Assembly: GCA_020445405.1 (NCBI GenBank)
Contig: JAGRGQ010000021.1
Location: 1 to 55,487, forward strand
Reading direction: 5' to 3'
Origin: Gammaproteobacteria bacterium
Lineage (GTDB): Bacteria; Pseudomonadota; Gammaproteobacteria; Chromatiales; Chromatiaceae
Length of the DNA: 55,487 nucleotides
In this document: in pieces, positions 21,806-32,070 of the stretch
How positions within the stretch are numbered: position 1 is the first letter of the stretch
Layout of the letters: the number at the start of each line of letters is the position of its first letter
The notes under the pieces: generated by a model
What the model was told of the DNA's origin: nothing
Database searches by the model: none
What the model saw: only the letters and a program-made list of their open reading frames with translations
Position numbers and translations under genes: made by a program

Positions 21806-23023
21806 ATGTCAGCATTGTCCGGAAGAAAGATACTCGTTGGAGTAAGCGGTGGCATAGCCGCCTATAAAACCGCACAGCTGATCCGGCTGCTGCGTGGGGC
21901 TGATGCCGAGGTGCGGGTGGTGATGACGCGGGCTGCCGAGCAGTTTATCACCCCCATGACGCTGCAGGCACTTTCGGGGCAGTCGGTGCGTCAATCGCTC
22001 TTCGATCCGGCGCACGAGGCGGCGATGGGGCACATAGAACTGGCCCGTTGGGCGGATCTGATTCTTGTGGCTCCGGCAAGTGCCGATTGCATGGCGCGCA
22101 TGGCTGCCGGTATGGCGGATGATCTGTTGACCACAATCTGCCTGGCCAGTGAGGTGCCGATTGCCCTGGCGCCCGCAATGAATCAGGGTATGTGGCGCAA
22201 CCGCGCTACGGCACAGAATGTCAGAACACTCACCCAGCGGGATGTGCGGATGTGGGGCCCAGCCGAAGGTGACCAGGCATGTGGCGAAACGGGCCCGGGG
22301 CGCATGCTGGAACCGGAGCAGCTTTTGCATTTGGTCCAGGAATCCTTTTCCAGGGGTTCGGCTGCAGGATTGCGGGTGCTGTTGACCGCAGGACCTACCC
22401 GGGAGCCGATCGATCCGGTTCGCTACCTCAGTAACCGCAGTTCTGGGAAGATGGGATTCGCATTGGCCCGGGCTTTTTCCGCGCAGGGGGCGGAGGTAAC
22501 GCTGATCTCCGGCCCGGTTACGCTGGCGACTCCGGCCGGTATCAGGCGCATCGATGTCGAGACTGCGCTGGAGATGGAGGCGGCGGTGATGGCACGGGTG
22601 GAGAATTGCGATATATTCATCGGCTGTGCTGCGGTAGCCGACTACCGTCCCGCATTGGCGGTCGATCAGAAGATCAAGAAATTGACCCAGAGGCGGAGTA
22701 TCGAATTGGTACGTAATCCTGATATTCTGGCGACCGTTGCCGCCCGCCCCAAGCCCCCGTTCACGGTTGGTTTTGCAGCCGAGACAGAGCGACCGGTCGA
22801 GTATGCTCAGGAGAAGCGCAAAGCTAAAGGTGTTGATATGATTGCCGCCAATCTGGTTGCAGCCGCGGAAGGCGGCTTTGAGCGCGACGAAAACTCACTG
22901 ATAGTGTTATGGGAAGGGGGAAGAAGGGACCTGCCTATGACTGATAAGCCGCATCTTGCCCGGTTGCTGGTGACCCAGGTTTTGCTCAACTATGAAAAAA
23001 AGCATTCAACTGAAGATACTTGA
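21806..23023 (+). CDS. coaBC: Phosphopantothenoylcysteine decarboxylase / phosphopantothenate-cysteine ligase
   Basis: This bifunctional 405-residue enzyme carries out two steps of coenzyme A synthesis. The N-terminal flavoprotein half (CoaC) shows [18 protein letters not shown], the histidine region [14 protein letters not shown] and the PAMNQGMW motif. The C-terminal synthetase half (CoaB) starts near [20 protein letters not shown] with SGKMG, and has the nucleotide-binding GFAAETE. It is divergent from radC and overlaps dut by 32 bases, an arrangement conserved in Gammaproteobacteria. Confidence 0.97.
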   Translation: MSALSGRKILVGVSGGIAAYKTAQLIRLLRGADAEVRVVMTRAAEQFITPMTLQALSGQSVRQSLFDPAHEAAMGHIELARWADLILVAPASADCMARMAAGMADDLLTTICLASEVPIALAPAMNQGMWRNRATAQNVRTLTQRDVRMWGPAEGDQACGETGPGRMLEPEQLLHLVQESFSRGSAAGLRVLLTAGPTREPIDPVRYLSNRSSGKMGFALARAFSAQGAEVTLISGPVTLATPAGIRRIDVETALEMEAAVMARVENCDIFIGCAAVADYRPALAVDQKIKKLTQRRSIELVRNPDILATVAARPKPPFTVGFAAETERPVEYAQEKRKAKGVDMIAANLVAAAEGGFERDENSLIVLWEGGRRDLPMTDKPHLARLLVTQVLLNYEKKHSTEDT

Positions 23024-23450
23024 TCCCCGTATCGGTGACGAGTTCCCCATGCCGGCCTATGCTACGGAGGGTGCCGCGGGCATGGATTTGCGGGCAATGC
23101 TTAATACTCCCCTGGAACTGGGACCTGGCGAGACGCATTTGATACCGACCGGGGTGGCGATACATATCGAGGACACGGGGCTGGCGGCGATGATACTGCC
23201 GCGCTCGGGATTGGGTCACAAGCATGGAATCGTGCTTGGAAATCTGGTGGGACTGATAGATTCCGATTACCAGGGTCAACTGTTTGTCTCCTGCTGGAAC
23301 CGCGGCCGGCAGCCGTTCCGGATCGAGGTGGGGGATCGCATTGCCCAGCTGGTGATGGTTCCGGTGATCAGGACCGATTTTCAAGTGGTCGACGAATTTT
23401 CCGATTCCAATCGGGGGGAGGGTGGATTTGGACATTCCGGCAGACAGTGA
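22992..23450 (+). CDS. dut: dUTP pyrophosphatase
   Basis: Dut hydrolyses dUTP to dUMP, supplying thymidylate synthesis and keeping uracil out of DNA. The 152-residue trimeric enzyme has all five family motifs: [40 protein letters not shown] and the glycine-rich C-terminal arm [10 protein letters not shown]. The ATG at 22992 lies inside the end of coaBC in another frame, so translation is probably coupled. Confidence 0.98.
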   Translation: MKKSIQLKILDPRIGDEFPMPAYATEGAAGMDLRAMLNTPLELGPGETHLIPTGVAIHIEDTGLAAMILPRSGLGHKHGIVLGNLVGLIDSDYQGQLFVSCWNRGRQPFRIEVGDRIAQLVMVPVIRTDFQVVDEFSDSNRGEGGFGHSGRQ

Positions 23451-23498
23451 ATCTGACTTGGGTTGCGGCTGTATGGACCAGCATGGATACCGATACCA

Positions 23499-25994
23499 AT
23501 GGCGCTGAGAGCGAAGCGGAAGCAAAAAGAACCAGGCACGGGCGGAACCGCCGGCAGATTGTCGTTTAAACTGATTCTGGCGTTGCTGATTATTTTTGCC
23601 GTTGTGGGCATGGCCTTGTACCTGCTGCAGCAACAGGGTGCAAAAGCGCGGGGTTTGGCGCGGGTTGAGGCCGCTGCCCAGGGTATTGCCGGCAGGCTAT
23701 CCTCCGTGATCAGCATCCATACGGGCATTTTGACCAGATTCGTTCAGAATCCCGATCTTGCCGTGGCACTGGAAGCGGAAGACTGGGCCGGCATCCGGCG
23801 CCAGGAGAACAGTTTGAAGCGTCTGTTGCCCGAAGTCATCGCGGTCAGATTTCTGCCATTTGAGTGGGATCAATTGAATCCGAAAGCAAATCCCCCGATC
23901 AGTTTTGCCACGCTGGAAATGTTGCGTGGGGTCGAGCGAACGGGAAAGCCTTCCGCTGCCGAGGTCCATCAACCGGGAGAGGCGCAACCGCATATCGCGC
24001 TGGCAGCCCCGGTGCTGAATGATAAGACCGGTGAAACAGTGGGCATCGCTCAGCTGGCGCTGCCGGTCAGTATCCTGAACGGGGTTTTCGTGGGTGGCAT
24101 GGATTATGGCGGTGAGATTGGCCTGCAGCAGGTGGTCGATTCCGGCCGGACAACGTTGGCGGAAAGTACGCCTGGAGTGACTGCCCAAGGTGAAATGGAT
24201 GGTGAAGTGGCAGTACCAGGCTCTCTCTGGCGGCTGGTTTACCGTGGGGGCTCCAGTGCCCGGGGCTCGCTCGATCAGACAATGGTCTGGGGTCTGCTGG
24301 GTCTCGCGCTGGTGCTTTCAGGTGTGGTGGTGGGGGTGCTTTTACGGGGTTTGAGCCGTGCCTTGAAGCAGGACGGCTCGACGCTTATGACACTGCTGAA
24401 ATCATTGCTGTCGGGCGGTGGTGAACGTCCGCCGCCACGGGCAGCAGTACCCGAGCTGCAGGAGGTGATGAATCTGTTGGCCCGGCCCGGTGTCGATCTG
24501 AGCACGACTGCTATCGGGCTCCCCGCGAAGAAGCGGGAGGAGATGGCGGCGGTGGCGTCTGCGGTGGAAAAGGCGCGTCTGGGAGCTGAGTTGGCCGGGA
24601 GTGCCAAATCGGTGCTGGTATCAACGGTTTCCGAAGAGATATTCCGGGCTTACGACATCCGCGGGGTGGTCGATGAGAATCTGTTTTCCGATACGGTGTA
24701 CCAGATAGGGCGTGCCTTCGGCAGCATCGCGGGCGAGCAGGGGGAGCAGACGGTCATCATTGGGCGTGACGGGCGCAATTCCAGCGAATCACTCTCCGAG
24801 GCGCTGGCGCGCGGACTGACGGAGAGTGGCAGGGACGTCGTGGATATCGGCTTGGTTCCCACGCCAACCCTTTATTTTGCCACGCATTTCCTTGGCAGCA
24901 GTTCTGGCGTTATGGTGACCGGCAGCCATAATGCGCCGGAGTACAACGGATTGAAGGTGGTGCTTGCAGGCGAGTCTTTGTCGTCGGATCAGATCAAAGA
25001 GATTTACCAGCGAATCGTCGATGACAATTTGAGCAGCGGTAACGGAAAAATCAGCCGCCAGGATCTGGTGCCCGACTATATCAGCCGAATCACCGAAGAC
25101 GTACAGCTATTGGGCTCCCTCAAGCTGGTGATCGATTGCGGCAATGGAGCGGCATCGGTTGTGGCACCTTCGCTGTTCCGGGCGCTCGGCTGTGAAGTGA
25201 GCAACCTTTATTGTGAAGTTGACGGTAATTTTCCCAATCATCACCCGAACCCCGGCGACCCCGACAACATGCAGGCGCTGATCGAGAGAGTCAAGAGCGA
25301 AGGCGCGGACCTCGGCGTCGCTTTCGATGGCGACGGAGATCGGCTTGGGGTAGTGGATTCTCAGGGCAGAATCATCTGGCCCGACCGGTTGCTGATGCTG
25401 TTGGCGAGGGATGTTCTGTTGCGTCATCCCGGCGCGGATGTCATCTATGATGTTAAATCCAGCCGTAATCTCGCAGGCGAGATTCTGACTTATGGCGGCC
25501 GGCCGATCATGTGGAAATCGGGGCACTCTCTGGTCAAAGCCAAGATCAGGGAGACCGGCGCGTTGCTGGCGGCCGAAATGAGCGGACACATCTATTTCAA
25601 GGACCGTTGGTACGGTTTTGATGACGGCCTCTACTCCTGTGCACGATTGCTCGAGGTGCTGAGCGGAGAGGGGCTGAAATCGGCTGACGTTTTCTCTCAA
25701 TTTCCGGAAAATGCAGCCACGCCGGAGTATTACGCTCCAACCGGGGAGGGCGAGAGTCTCCGTCTGATGGAGGCGTTAGCCAGACAGGGGCAATTCCCGG
25801 GCGCCAAGCTGGTAACGATCGACGGCATCAGAGCTGAATTCGAAGATGGTTGGGGATTGGCCAGGTCGTCCAATACGAGCCCGGCAGTGGTATTTCGCTT
25901 CGAAGCGGATGACGAGGCGTCACTGGCGCGTATTCAGGGTGTTTTCCGGGAGCAGTTCGCAGGCATTGCACCCGATCTGAAGTTGCCTTTTTAA
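23499..25994 (+). CDS. algC: Phosphomannomutase/phosphoglucomutase with membrane-anchored N-terminal extension
   Basis: The C-terminal 450 residues or so are a complete alpha-D-phosphohexomutase: the phosphoserine loop VTGSHNAPEYNG (serine near residue 476), the metal loop FDGDGDRLG (about 609) and the sugar-binding EMSGHIYFKDRW. Such enzymes interconvert mannose- or glucose-6- and 1-phosphates for LPS and exopolysaccharide. The first 370 or so residues are an added region with one transmembrane helix near the start (LILALLIIFAVVGMALYLL), a predicted extracytoplasmic part and a second helix (MVWGLLGLALVLSGVVVGVLL). Long AlgC forms of this type occur in Pseudomonas. ATG at 23499 is assumed as start; a TTG at 23463 is possible. 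The gene follows dut, as often seen. Confidence 0.92.
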   Translation: MALRAKRKQKEPGTGGTAGRLSFKLILALLIIFAVVGMALYLLQQQGAKARGLARVEAAAQGIAGRLSSVISIHTGILTRFVQNPDLAVALEAEDWAGIRRQENSLKRLLPEVIAVRFLPFEWDQLNPKANPPISFATLEMLRGVERTGKPSAAEVHQPGEAQPHIALAAPVLNDKTGETVGIAQLALPVSILNGVFVGGMDYGGEIGLQQVVDSGRTTLAESTPGVTAQGEMDGEVAVPGSLWRLVYRGGSSARGSLDQTMVWGLLGLALVLSGVVVGVLLRGLSRALKQDGSTLMTLLKSLLSGGGERPPPRAAVPELQEVMNLLARPGVDLSTTAIGLPAKKREEMAAVASAVEKARLGAELAGSAKSVLVSTVSEEIFRAYDIRGVVDENLFSDTVYQIGRAFGSIAGEQGEQTVIIGRDGRNSSESLSEALARGLTESGRDVVDIGLVPTPTLYFATHFLGSSSGVMVTGSHNAPEYNGLKVVLAGESLSSDQIKEIYQRIVDDNLSSGNGKISRQDLVPDYISRITEDVQLLGSLKLVIDCGNGAASVVAPSLFRALGCEVSNLYCEVDGNFPNHHPNPGDPDNMQALIERVKSEGADLGVAFDGDGDRLGVVDSQGRIIWPDRLLMLLARDVLLRHPGADVIYDVKSSRNLAGEILTYGGRPIMWKSGHSLVKAKIRETGALLAAEMSGHIYFKDRWYGFDDGLYSCARLLEVLSGEGLKSADVFSQFPENAATPEYYAPTGEGESLRLMEALARQGQFPGAKLVTIDGIRAEFEDGWGLARSSNTSPAVVFRFEADDEASLARIQGVFREQFAGIAPDLKLPF

Positions 25995-26004
25995 CGATCC
26001 CTAA

Positions 26005-26955
<951 letters not shown>

Positions 26956-27570
26956 TTGAGACCGGCAACCGACATGAAAAAAATACCGCGTAAACAGTTG
27001 ATACTGGAAGCGTTGGCCGGGGAGCTGGAAAAGAGTCCCGGCGAGCGGATAACGACTGCTGCGCTTGCCCGGGCCAGCGGAGTCTCGGAGGCTGCTCTCT
27101 ACCGTCATTTCGCGAGCAAGGCGAGGATGTTCGAAGGCCTGATCGAGTTTGCGGAAGAGAGCATTTTCGCTCGCATCAACCAGATTATGGAGAGTGAAAA
27201 ATCCACTCCGCAGAGATGCTCTAAAGTGCTCTATCTGCTGCTGGCGTTTGCCGATCGGAATCCGGGGATCACCCGGGTTCTGTTGGGGGATGCGCTCGTT
27301 GGTGAGCAGGAGCGATTGCACACACGGGTAGAACAGTTTTTTGCTCGTATCGAGACACAGTTCAGACAGATTCTCAGGGAGTCGAGAATGCGCGAAAAGG
27401 AGCGGAATTGCGTTGATTCGGAGCAGGGTGCCAGCTTGATGCTGGCGCTGGTGGAGGGCCGCATGCAGCGTTTTCTGCGCACCCGCTTCCGTATCTCCCC
27501 ACTGGCGGAATGGGACGGACACTGGGGTTTGCTGGAACCCTGTCTGTTTCCTACAATTCCGGCATCCTAG
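26956..27570 (+). CDS. slmA: Nucleoid occlusion factor SlmA
   Basis: SlmA binds chromosomal sites and FtsZ, blocking division over the nucleoid. The TetR-type DNA-binding domain reads ERITTAALARASGVSEAALYRHFASK, nearly the same as in E. coli, followed by ARMFEGLIEFAE. NPGITRVLLGDAL and FARIETQFRQILRESRMRE also match. The start is taken as TTG at 26956, right after the argB stop: GGAGG lies six bases upstream and the N-terminal length then equals that of E. coli SlmA. The ATG at 26974 is the alternative. 204 residues. Confidence 0.93.
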   Translation: MRPATDMKKIPRKQLILEALAGELEKSPGERITTAALARASGVSEAALYRHFASKARMFEGLIEFAEESIFARINQIMESEKSTPQRCSKVLYLLLAFADRNPGITRVLLGDALVGEQERLHTRVEQFFARIETQFRQILRESRMREKERNCVDSEQGASLMLALVEGRMQRFLRTRFRISPLAEWDGHWGLLEPCLFPTIPAS

Positions 27571-27665
27571 TTGACACGCTCTCCCCAATCAGACACCGAA
27601 TGCTGTAATAGCGTCGCTGGATCAATATTTCTTATCGCTAAGATAGCGGAAGCTGCCTGAAAGAC

Positions 27666-27690
27666 ACACCGTTTTATCCGGTGTTTGGTC
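27666..27690 (+). terminator. Weak hairpin after slmA
   Basis: ACACCG (27666-27671) and CGGTGT (27679-27684) form a perfect six-base stem around a seven-base loop, 96 bases after the slmA stop. Only TTTGG follows, not a proper U-run, so termination would be weak. The rest of the 361-base interval 27571-27931 shows no gene that I recognise, apart from a doubtful minus-strand reading frame (27724-27981). Confidence 0.3.
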
Positions 27691-27931
27691 CAATCTGGCT
27701 GCGCATCCGGTGGCCGATCCTCGTTAAACCCATTGCTGGCTTGCGTTGGCGGATGACCGATCAATCTGCGGCGGGCAGGGATGCGGTGCGCGCTGAATCT
27801 TCCAGGAGATGAATTCGCCCTTTGCCGGATTGCCCCAGAACTCCGGTTCCCGGTGGCGGATGTGCACCGGTTGCTGATAGAGCCTGAAATCCCAGGTAAT
27901 GTCAGCGGGTCCTGGACCGTCAGGAGTCTCT

Positions 27932-28945
27932 TTATTGCCTCGGGCCGGCGAGACTTTCTGCATTCCCCACAAGATATTCACGGAAGCCGGTCCGAATGTT
28001 GTCGACTTCCGGGGTCAGGCAGAAGTCTTTTCCGCGCGGTGAGTCTTTGCATTGAAGATCCAGAAACAGGCGGGCACCGGGAGTACTCGGCTCAACGATT
28101 CGCGAAACGGCGATGGTGATGTCATTGTCCTTGATCGGCGCCGCGGTCATGATGATACTGTCCGCCAGCAATTGCAGGCGCGTCGTGGCATGCTGACGCA
28201 CGTAGGATTCAGCTTTCGCCCACAACGCGTCGCATTCGGTGCTGGTGTTGCAGATGACCACGGTTTCAAGCAGTGTGACCCGTTTTTCATCGCTGGCGTC
28301 GTCTAGCGGGCTGTCGGTTTTTCGTAGATGTTTCAACTCCCTGAAACGCTGAAGATCAGCGCTGTGTTTCTCCCTGATTAACTCTTTATGCTGCTCCTTG
28401 CGGATAATGCTGGCATGCGCCTCCTTCAGCGCCTTGCGGGTGCTTTCAATCTCCTTGAGGTAGTTGGCGGAGACCTTTTCGCCCTGACGTTCGGTGTCGG
28501 CGGCGTTTTTCTGCATGTTCGCCAACTTCAGCTTCAGACGGTAAATGTTGCTGCGATCGATCTGGATCGAAGTGTCGATTGACGCGAGTTTACCGTCTCT
28601 GGCCATCAGTATGTCATCTTCATTGCGGAATGTGCGCACCAGTACCGAGTCTTTTTCCCGTTGTTCCTCGATAAGCCTTCTCTCCGCTGCGCGCAGCCGC
28701 TCCAATTCCGCTTCCTGAGCCAGCTGCTCCTTGGTTTTGGCGGCCTCAACGCGTTTGGTTTCAATGCCCTGATCGTCCAGATAGCTGCGTGCACCCTTGA
28801 CGTGTTCCGGGGGTAATCTGTCGGAGTAGTGCACGTTTCCTTCGGCATCCGTCCAGCGATAGGTGCGGGCGCTCAAATCCATACTCCCCGCGACAAGCAG
28901 GATGGTTACCAGGAATATACTGAAAATTTGGGTTGTCCAGCGCAT
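27932..28945 (-). CDS. Exported DUF4124-domain coiled-coil protein
   Basis: The protein (337 residues from ATG at 28945) begins with a signal peptide (TTQIFSIFLVTILLVAGSM). The mature start is a DUF4124 domain, TYRWTDAEGNVHYSDRLPPE, a short beta-rich unit common in secreted proteobacterial proteins. A long charged coiled-coil stretch follows (about residues 65-215). The C-terminal part has cysteines in ICNTSTECDALW and LQCKDSPRGKDFCL that could form disulfides in the periplasm. A TTG at 28957 with AGAGAG before it could be the true start. No function is known. It follows pyrE on the same strand. Confidence 0.85.
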   Translation of the reverse strand: MRWTTQIFSIFLVTILLVAGSMDLSARTYRWTDAEGNVHYSDRLPPEHVKGARSYLDDQGIETKRVEAAKTKEQLAQEAELERLRAAERRLIEEQREKDSVLVRTFRNEDDILMARDGKLASIDTSIQIDRSNIYRLKLKLANMQKNAADTERQGEKVSANYLKEIESTRKALKEAHASIIRKEQHKELIREKHSADLQRFRELKHLRKTDSPLDDASDEKRVTLLETVVICNTSTECDALWAKAESYVRQHATTRLQLLADSIIMTAAPIKDNDITIAVSRIVEPSTPGARLFLDLQCKDSPRGKDFCLTPEVDNIRTGFREYLVGNAESLAGPRQ

Positions 28946-29046
28946 CGTTAAACGCAAAAATCGCTCTCTAGGTTAGGATATTGAATTCTATCGGTCTCAA
29001 TTCAAATAAATTTAATCTTACGCCTGCATCTCTCCCGTTGTGTGGC

Positions 29047-29688
29047 TCAGACGCCATAAGATTCGCGATAGGATCTGATGCGGCGCAGATCCTCTGCGGC
29101 GTCTTCGCTTTCGTTCAGGTAACTGACCAGGAGTTCCAGTGTGACGATAGCGGCCACCGGAATGCGGTAGGTTTGTTCCACCTCCTGGATCGCCGAGCGA
29201 TCCTTCCGTCCCCGTTCCTGGCGGTCCAGCGCAATGACAACCCCTGCTGGTTCAGCGCCTTGAGCCTGGATGATTTCCATCGCCTCGCTGACCGCCGTGC
29301 CCGCGGTGATGACATCATCGATTACCAGTATCCGCCCCTTCATCGGATGGCCGACAATGGTGCCGCCTTCACCGTGATCCTTGGCCTCCTTGCGATTGAA
29401 TGCATAGGGTACATTTATCCCATGCTGTTCAAAAAGTGCGGCGCTGGTGACGGCCGCCAGCGGAATACCCTTGTAGGCGGGTCCGAACAGAACATCGAAG
29501 CCGATCCCGGAATCGACGATGGCACGCGCGTAGAATCGTCCCAGCCGCGCCAGGCTGGCACCGTCGTTGAATAGCCCGGCATTGAAGAAGTAGGGGCTTA
29601 TGCGCCCCGACTTCAGCGTAAACTCGCCGAATTTGAGCACGCCCACCTCGAGCGCAAAGTCGAGAAATTCACGTTGATAGTCCTGCAT
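29047..29688 (-). CDS. pyrE: Orotate phosphoribosyltransferase
   Basis: PyrE joins orotate to PRPP in pyrimidine synthesis. ATG at 29688 has GGAG seven bases upstream and gives a 213-residue protein starting [21 protein letters not shown], as in E. coli. Diagnostic motifs are [27 protein letters not shown] and the PRPP loop [11 protein letters not shown]. The 340-base interval upstream, shared with the divergent ampG, holds a candidate promoter for ampG and no gene I recognise. Confidence 0.98.
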   Translation of the reverse strand: MQDYQREFLDFALEVGVLKFGEFTLKSGRISPYFFNAGLFNDGASLARLGRFYARAIVDSGIGFDVLFGPAYKGIPLAAVTSAALFEQHGINVPYAFNRKEAKDHGEGGTIVGHPMKGRILVIDDVITAGTAVSEAMEIIQAQGAEPAGVVIALDRQERGRKDRSAIQEVEQTYRIPVAAIVTLELLVSYLNESEDAAEDLRRIRSYRESYGV

Positions 29689-29988
29689 TTTCAAACTCCG
29701 GATAGGATAGTGTTCAAGCCTGCAGGCAATCCGATTTCAGACGCGGGAGGCCGCGGCCGTTCCCACATGCACCGCTTGTTTGGCAATAGACAGCTGTGAC
29801 GACGAATGGTGCAATTTCTGGGCTGACTGTCGGGCAGGAACCAGGTTATGTGCCATTTTCCGTGGCACCACAGGATGATGCAAGGCATCGGGCATTGAAA
29901 TCTGGCCGCAAGGTGTGACTGGAAGGTCGTTTTTGGGAAAAAAAGGTCTCTGCCGCCCTTCGTTTCGCCAGTTCGCCTGCGCTGCCTG

Positions 29989-29994
29989 TATAAT
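29989..29994 (+). promoter_or_regulatory. Candidate -10 element of the ampG operon
   Basis: A perfect TATAAT lies at 29989-29994, preceded directly by TG. The -35 region is poor; TTCGCC at 29964-29969 is 19 bases away. Transcription would start near 30001, only about 28 bases before the strong ribosome binding site GGGAGGAG at 30018-30025. Confidence 0.45.
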
Positions 29995-30064
29995 TCGCGT
30001 TTTTTGTAAAAGTAACAGGGAGGAGATCATTCAGGAGCCGATCAGAAGCTGGCGCGAGGCGCTG

Positions 30065-31396
30065 ATGGTGTATCGTCAGCCACGGGTGCTGGGAATGATA
30101 TTTCTCGGGTTTTCCGCCGGTCTGCCTTTTCTACTGGTTTTCTCCACCCTGTCCGCCTGGCTCAGGGATGTGGGATTGTCGCGTACTTTGATTGGCTATT
30201 TCAGCTGGGTGGGTATCACCTATTCGATAAAAGTTTTCTGGGCTCCGGTCATCGACCGACTGCCGATACCTTTGATGACACGACTGCTTGGAAGGCGCAG
30301 AAGCTGGATGCTGCTGGCTCAGATCGGCATCGCATCGGGGCTCCTGGGGATGGCGATGTCGGATGTACAGACGCAGATTGGAAGCATCGCGCTGTACGCA
30401 CTTTTGGTTGCGTTCGCTTCCGCCACCCAGGATATCACCGTAGACGCTTACCGCATCGAGGCGGTGGCGAGGGAGCTCCAGGGGGCCATGGCGGCAACTT
30501 ATGTTTTCGGTTACCGTTTGGCGCTGCTGGCAGCCGGGGCGGGGGCATTCTACCTGGCCGAGTCCTCCTCCTGGCCCGTAGCATATCTCTGTATGGCGGC
30601 GTTGATGCTGGTTGGAATGGCAGCCACACTCGTGATAAATGAACCCGGGGTGGCGGTCAGCCCCGCATCCAGGGAACTGGAATCCAGAGTTGAAGCGATG
30701 ATCGGTATCGCGAACACCCGGCAAGGCCTGACGGTGCGGCTGGCCGTGTGGTTTTCTGATGCGGTAATCAGTCCGTTTGTCGATTTCTTCAGCCGCAACG
30801 GCCGTGTCGCGCTGACCATTCTGCTGCTTGTCGGACTCTACAAAGTCAGCGATATCACCATGGGCGTAATGGCCAATCCCTTCTATCTCGATATGGGGTT
30901 CAGCAAAACCCAAATTGCCGATGTCACCAAAATTTTCGGTTTTTTCATGACCATCGCCGGCGCCGCACTCGGCGGCATTCTGGTGGCGCGCTACGGGCTG
31001 ATGCGTCCGCTTCTGCTGGGTGCGGTGATGGTGGCGTTGACAAATCTGCTGTTCGCGCTGCTGGCGGTTTCTCCACCCGATATCTGGTTGCTGGCACTGG
31101 TCATCAGCGCTGACAACCTGAGTGGCGGCATCGCAGCTTCGGTTTTCATGGCTTATCTATCGAGCCTGACCAACACTGCGTATACCGCCACCCAATATGC
31201 ACTGTTCAGTTCGCTGATGACCCTTCCGGCAAAAATGCTGGGTGGTTTCTCCGGTGTCATCGTGGACGGTTTTGGCTATCCCTGGTTTTTTATCTACGCG
31301 TCGGCCACCGGGGTACCCGCGATACTGCTGGTGATCTATTTGACCGGATATCGGGCGGACAAGCTGGTGAAGGATGTGGAGAGCGGCAAAGTATGA
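30065..31396 (+). CDS. ampG: AmpG-type major facilitator permease
   Basis: AmpG imports GlcNAc-anhydroMurNAc peptides for peptidoglycan recycling. The sequence VYRQPRVLGMIFLGFSAGLPFLL, then LSRTLIGYFSWVGITYSIKVFWAP and DRLPIP, is typical of the family, and about 12 to 14 hydrophobic segments follow. ATG at 30065 with GAGG five bases upstream is listed as the start. However, a much stronger GGGAGGAG at 30018-30025 precedes an in-frame ATT at 30029, which would add SWREAL-type residues found in relatives. The gene overlaps the next by four bases (ATGA). Confidence 0.9.
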   Translation: MVYRQPRVLGMIFLGFSAGLPFLLVFSTLSAWLRDVGLSRTLIGYFSWVGITYSIKVFWAPVIDRLPIPLMTRLLGRRRSWMLLAQIGIASGLLGMAMSDVQTQIGSIALYALLVAFASATQDITVDAYRIEAVARELQGAMAATYVFGYRLALLAAGAGAFYLAESSSWPVAYLCMAALMLVGMAATLVINEPGVAVSPASRELESRVEAMIGIANTRQGLTVRLAVWFSDAVISPFVDFFSRNGRVALTILLLVGLYKVSDITMGVMANPFYLDMGFSKTQIADVTKIFGFFMTIAGAALGGILVARYGLMRPLLLGAVMVALTNLLFALLAVSPPDIWLLALVISADNLSGGIAASVFMAYLSSLTNTAYTATQYALFSSLMTLPAKMLGGFSGVIVDGFGYPWFFIYASATGVPAILLVIYLTGYRADKLVKDVESGKV

Positions 31397-32070
31397 TCGA
31401 TCTCGGTTACCTGACTGCGTTTATGGTCGGCCTGCTAGGCGGAGTTCATTGCGTTGGTATGTGCGGCGGTATCGTGGGAGCTCTCACCTTCGGCCTGTCC
31501 GGGCAGCAGGGTGCGGATATCGGCGCCATGCTGCCGTTTCAGATGGCTTACAATCTGGGCAGAATCACCAGCTATGTAACGGCTGGTGCGATTATGGGCG
31601 CATTGGGGATGTTAATTGCCGAGCTGGCACCGGTCTACTATGCGCAACGGGCGTTGCTGGTGGCTTCCGGTGTTTTCATGATACTGCTGGGATTGTATCT
31701 CTCAGGCTGGTGGATGGTGTTGACCAGACTGGAAGCGGCGGGTGCCGGACTTTGGCGGCGCATCGAACCTTTCAGTCGCAGGTTGATTCCGGTCCGCACG
31801 CTTGGGCAGGCGCTGCTGGTTGGACTCATATGGGGCTGGATTCCCTGCGGCCTGGTCTACAGCATGCTGGTCACCGCAGTCTCCTCCGGTTCGGCGCTGA
31901 AGGGGGCGTTGCTGATGTTCGCCTTCGCGCTGGGAACGCTGCCAACACTAATGACGATCGGCGTACTGGCGGGGGCGACGGCCCGTTTGGCCCGTTCACC
32001 CGTACTGCGAAAAGTCGCCGGCGCACTGGTGATTCTGTTCGGTATTTACACATTATTGCGGGCGGTTTGA
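31393..32070 (+). CDS. SafE/UreH-like membrane protein (COG2836)
   Basis: This 225-residue integral membrane protein has about six hydrophobic segments and the cysteine motif GGVHCVGMCGGIVGAL in the first helix region, the hallmark of the UreH-like/COG2836 branch of the sulfite exporter TauE/SafE superfamily. A second signature, GWIPCGLVYSMLVTA, occurs in the fourth segment. Family members are linked to metal transport or cytochrome oxidase maturation; the substrate cannot be told. It overlaps ampG by four bases and the next gene by one. Confidence 0.85.
   Translation: MIDLGYLTAFMVGLLGGVHCVGMCGGIVGALTFGLSGQQGADIGAMLPFQMAYNLGRITSYVTAGAIMGALGMLIAELAPVYYAQRALLVASGVFMILLGLYLSGWWMVLTRLEAAGAGLWRRIEPFSRRLIPVRTLGQALLVGLIWGWIPCGLVYSMLVTAVSSGSALKGALLMFAFALGTLPTLMTIGVLAGATARLARSPVLRKVAGALVILFGIYTLLRAV

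Noticed and set aside
31374-32069. Long N-terminal extension of the DUF72-like frame
   Set aside because: It lies over the SafE-like gene, which shows clear membrane and cysteine motifs; the real start is the ATG at 32070.
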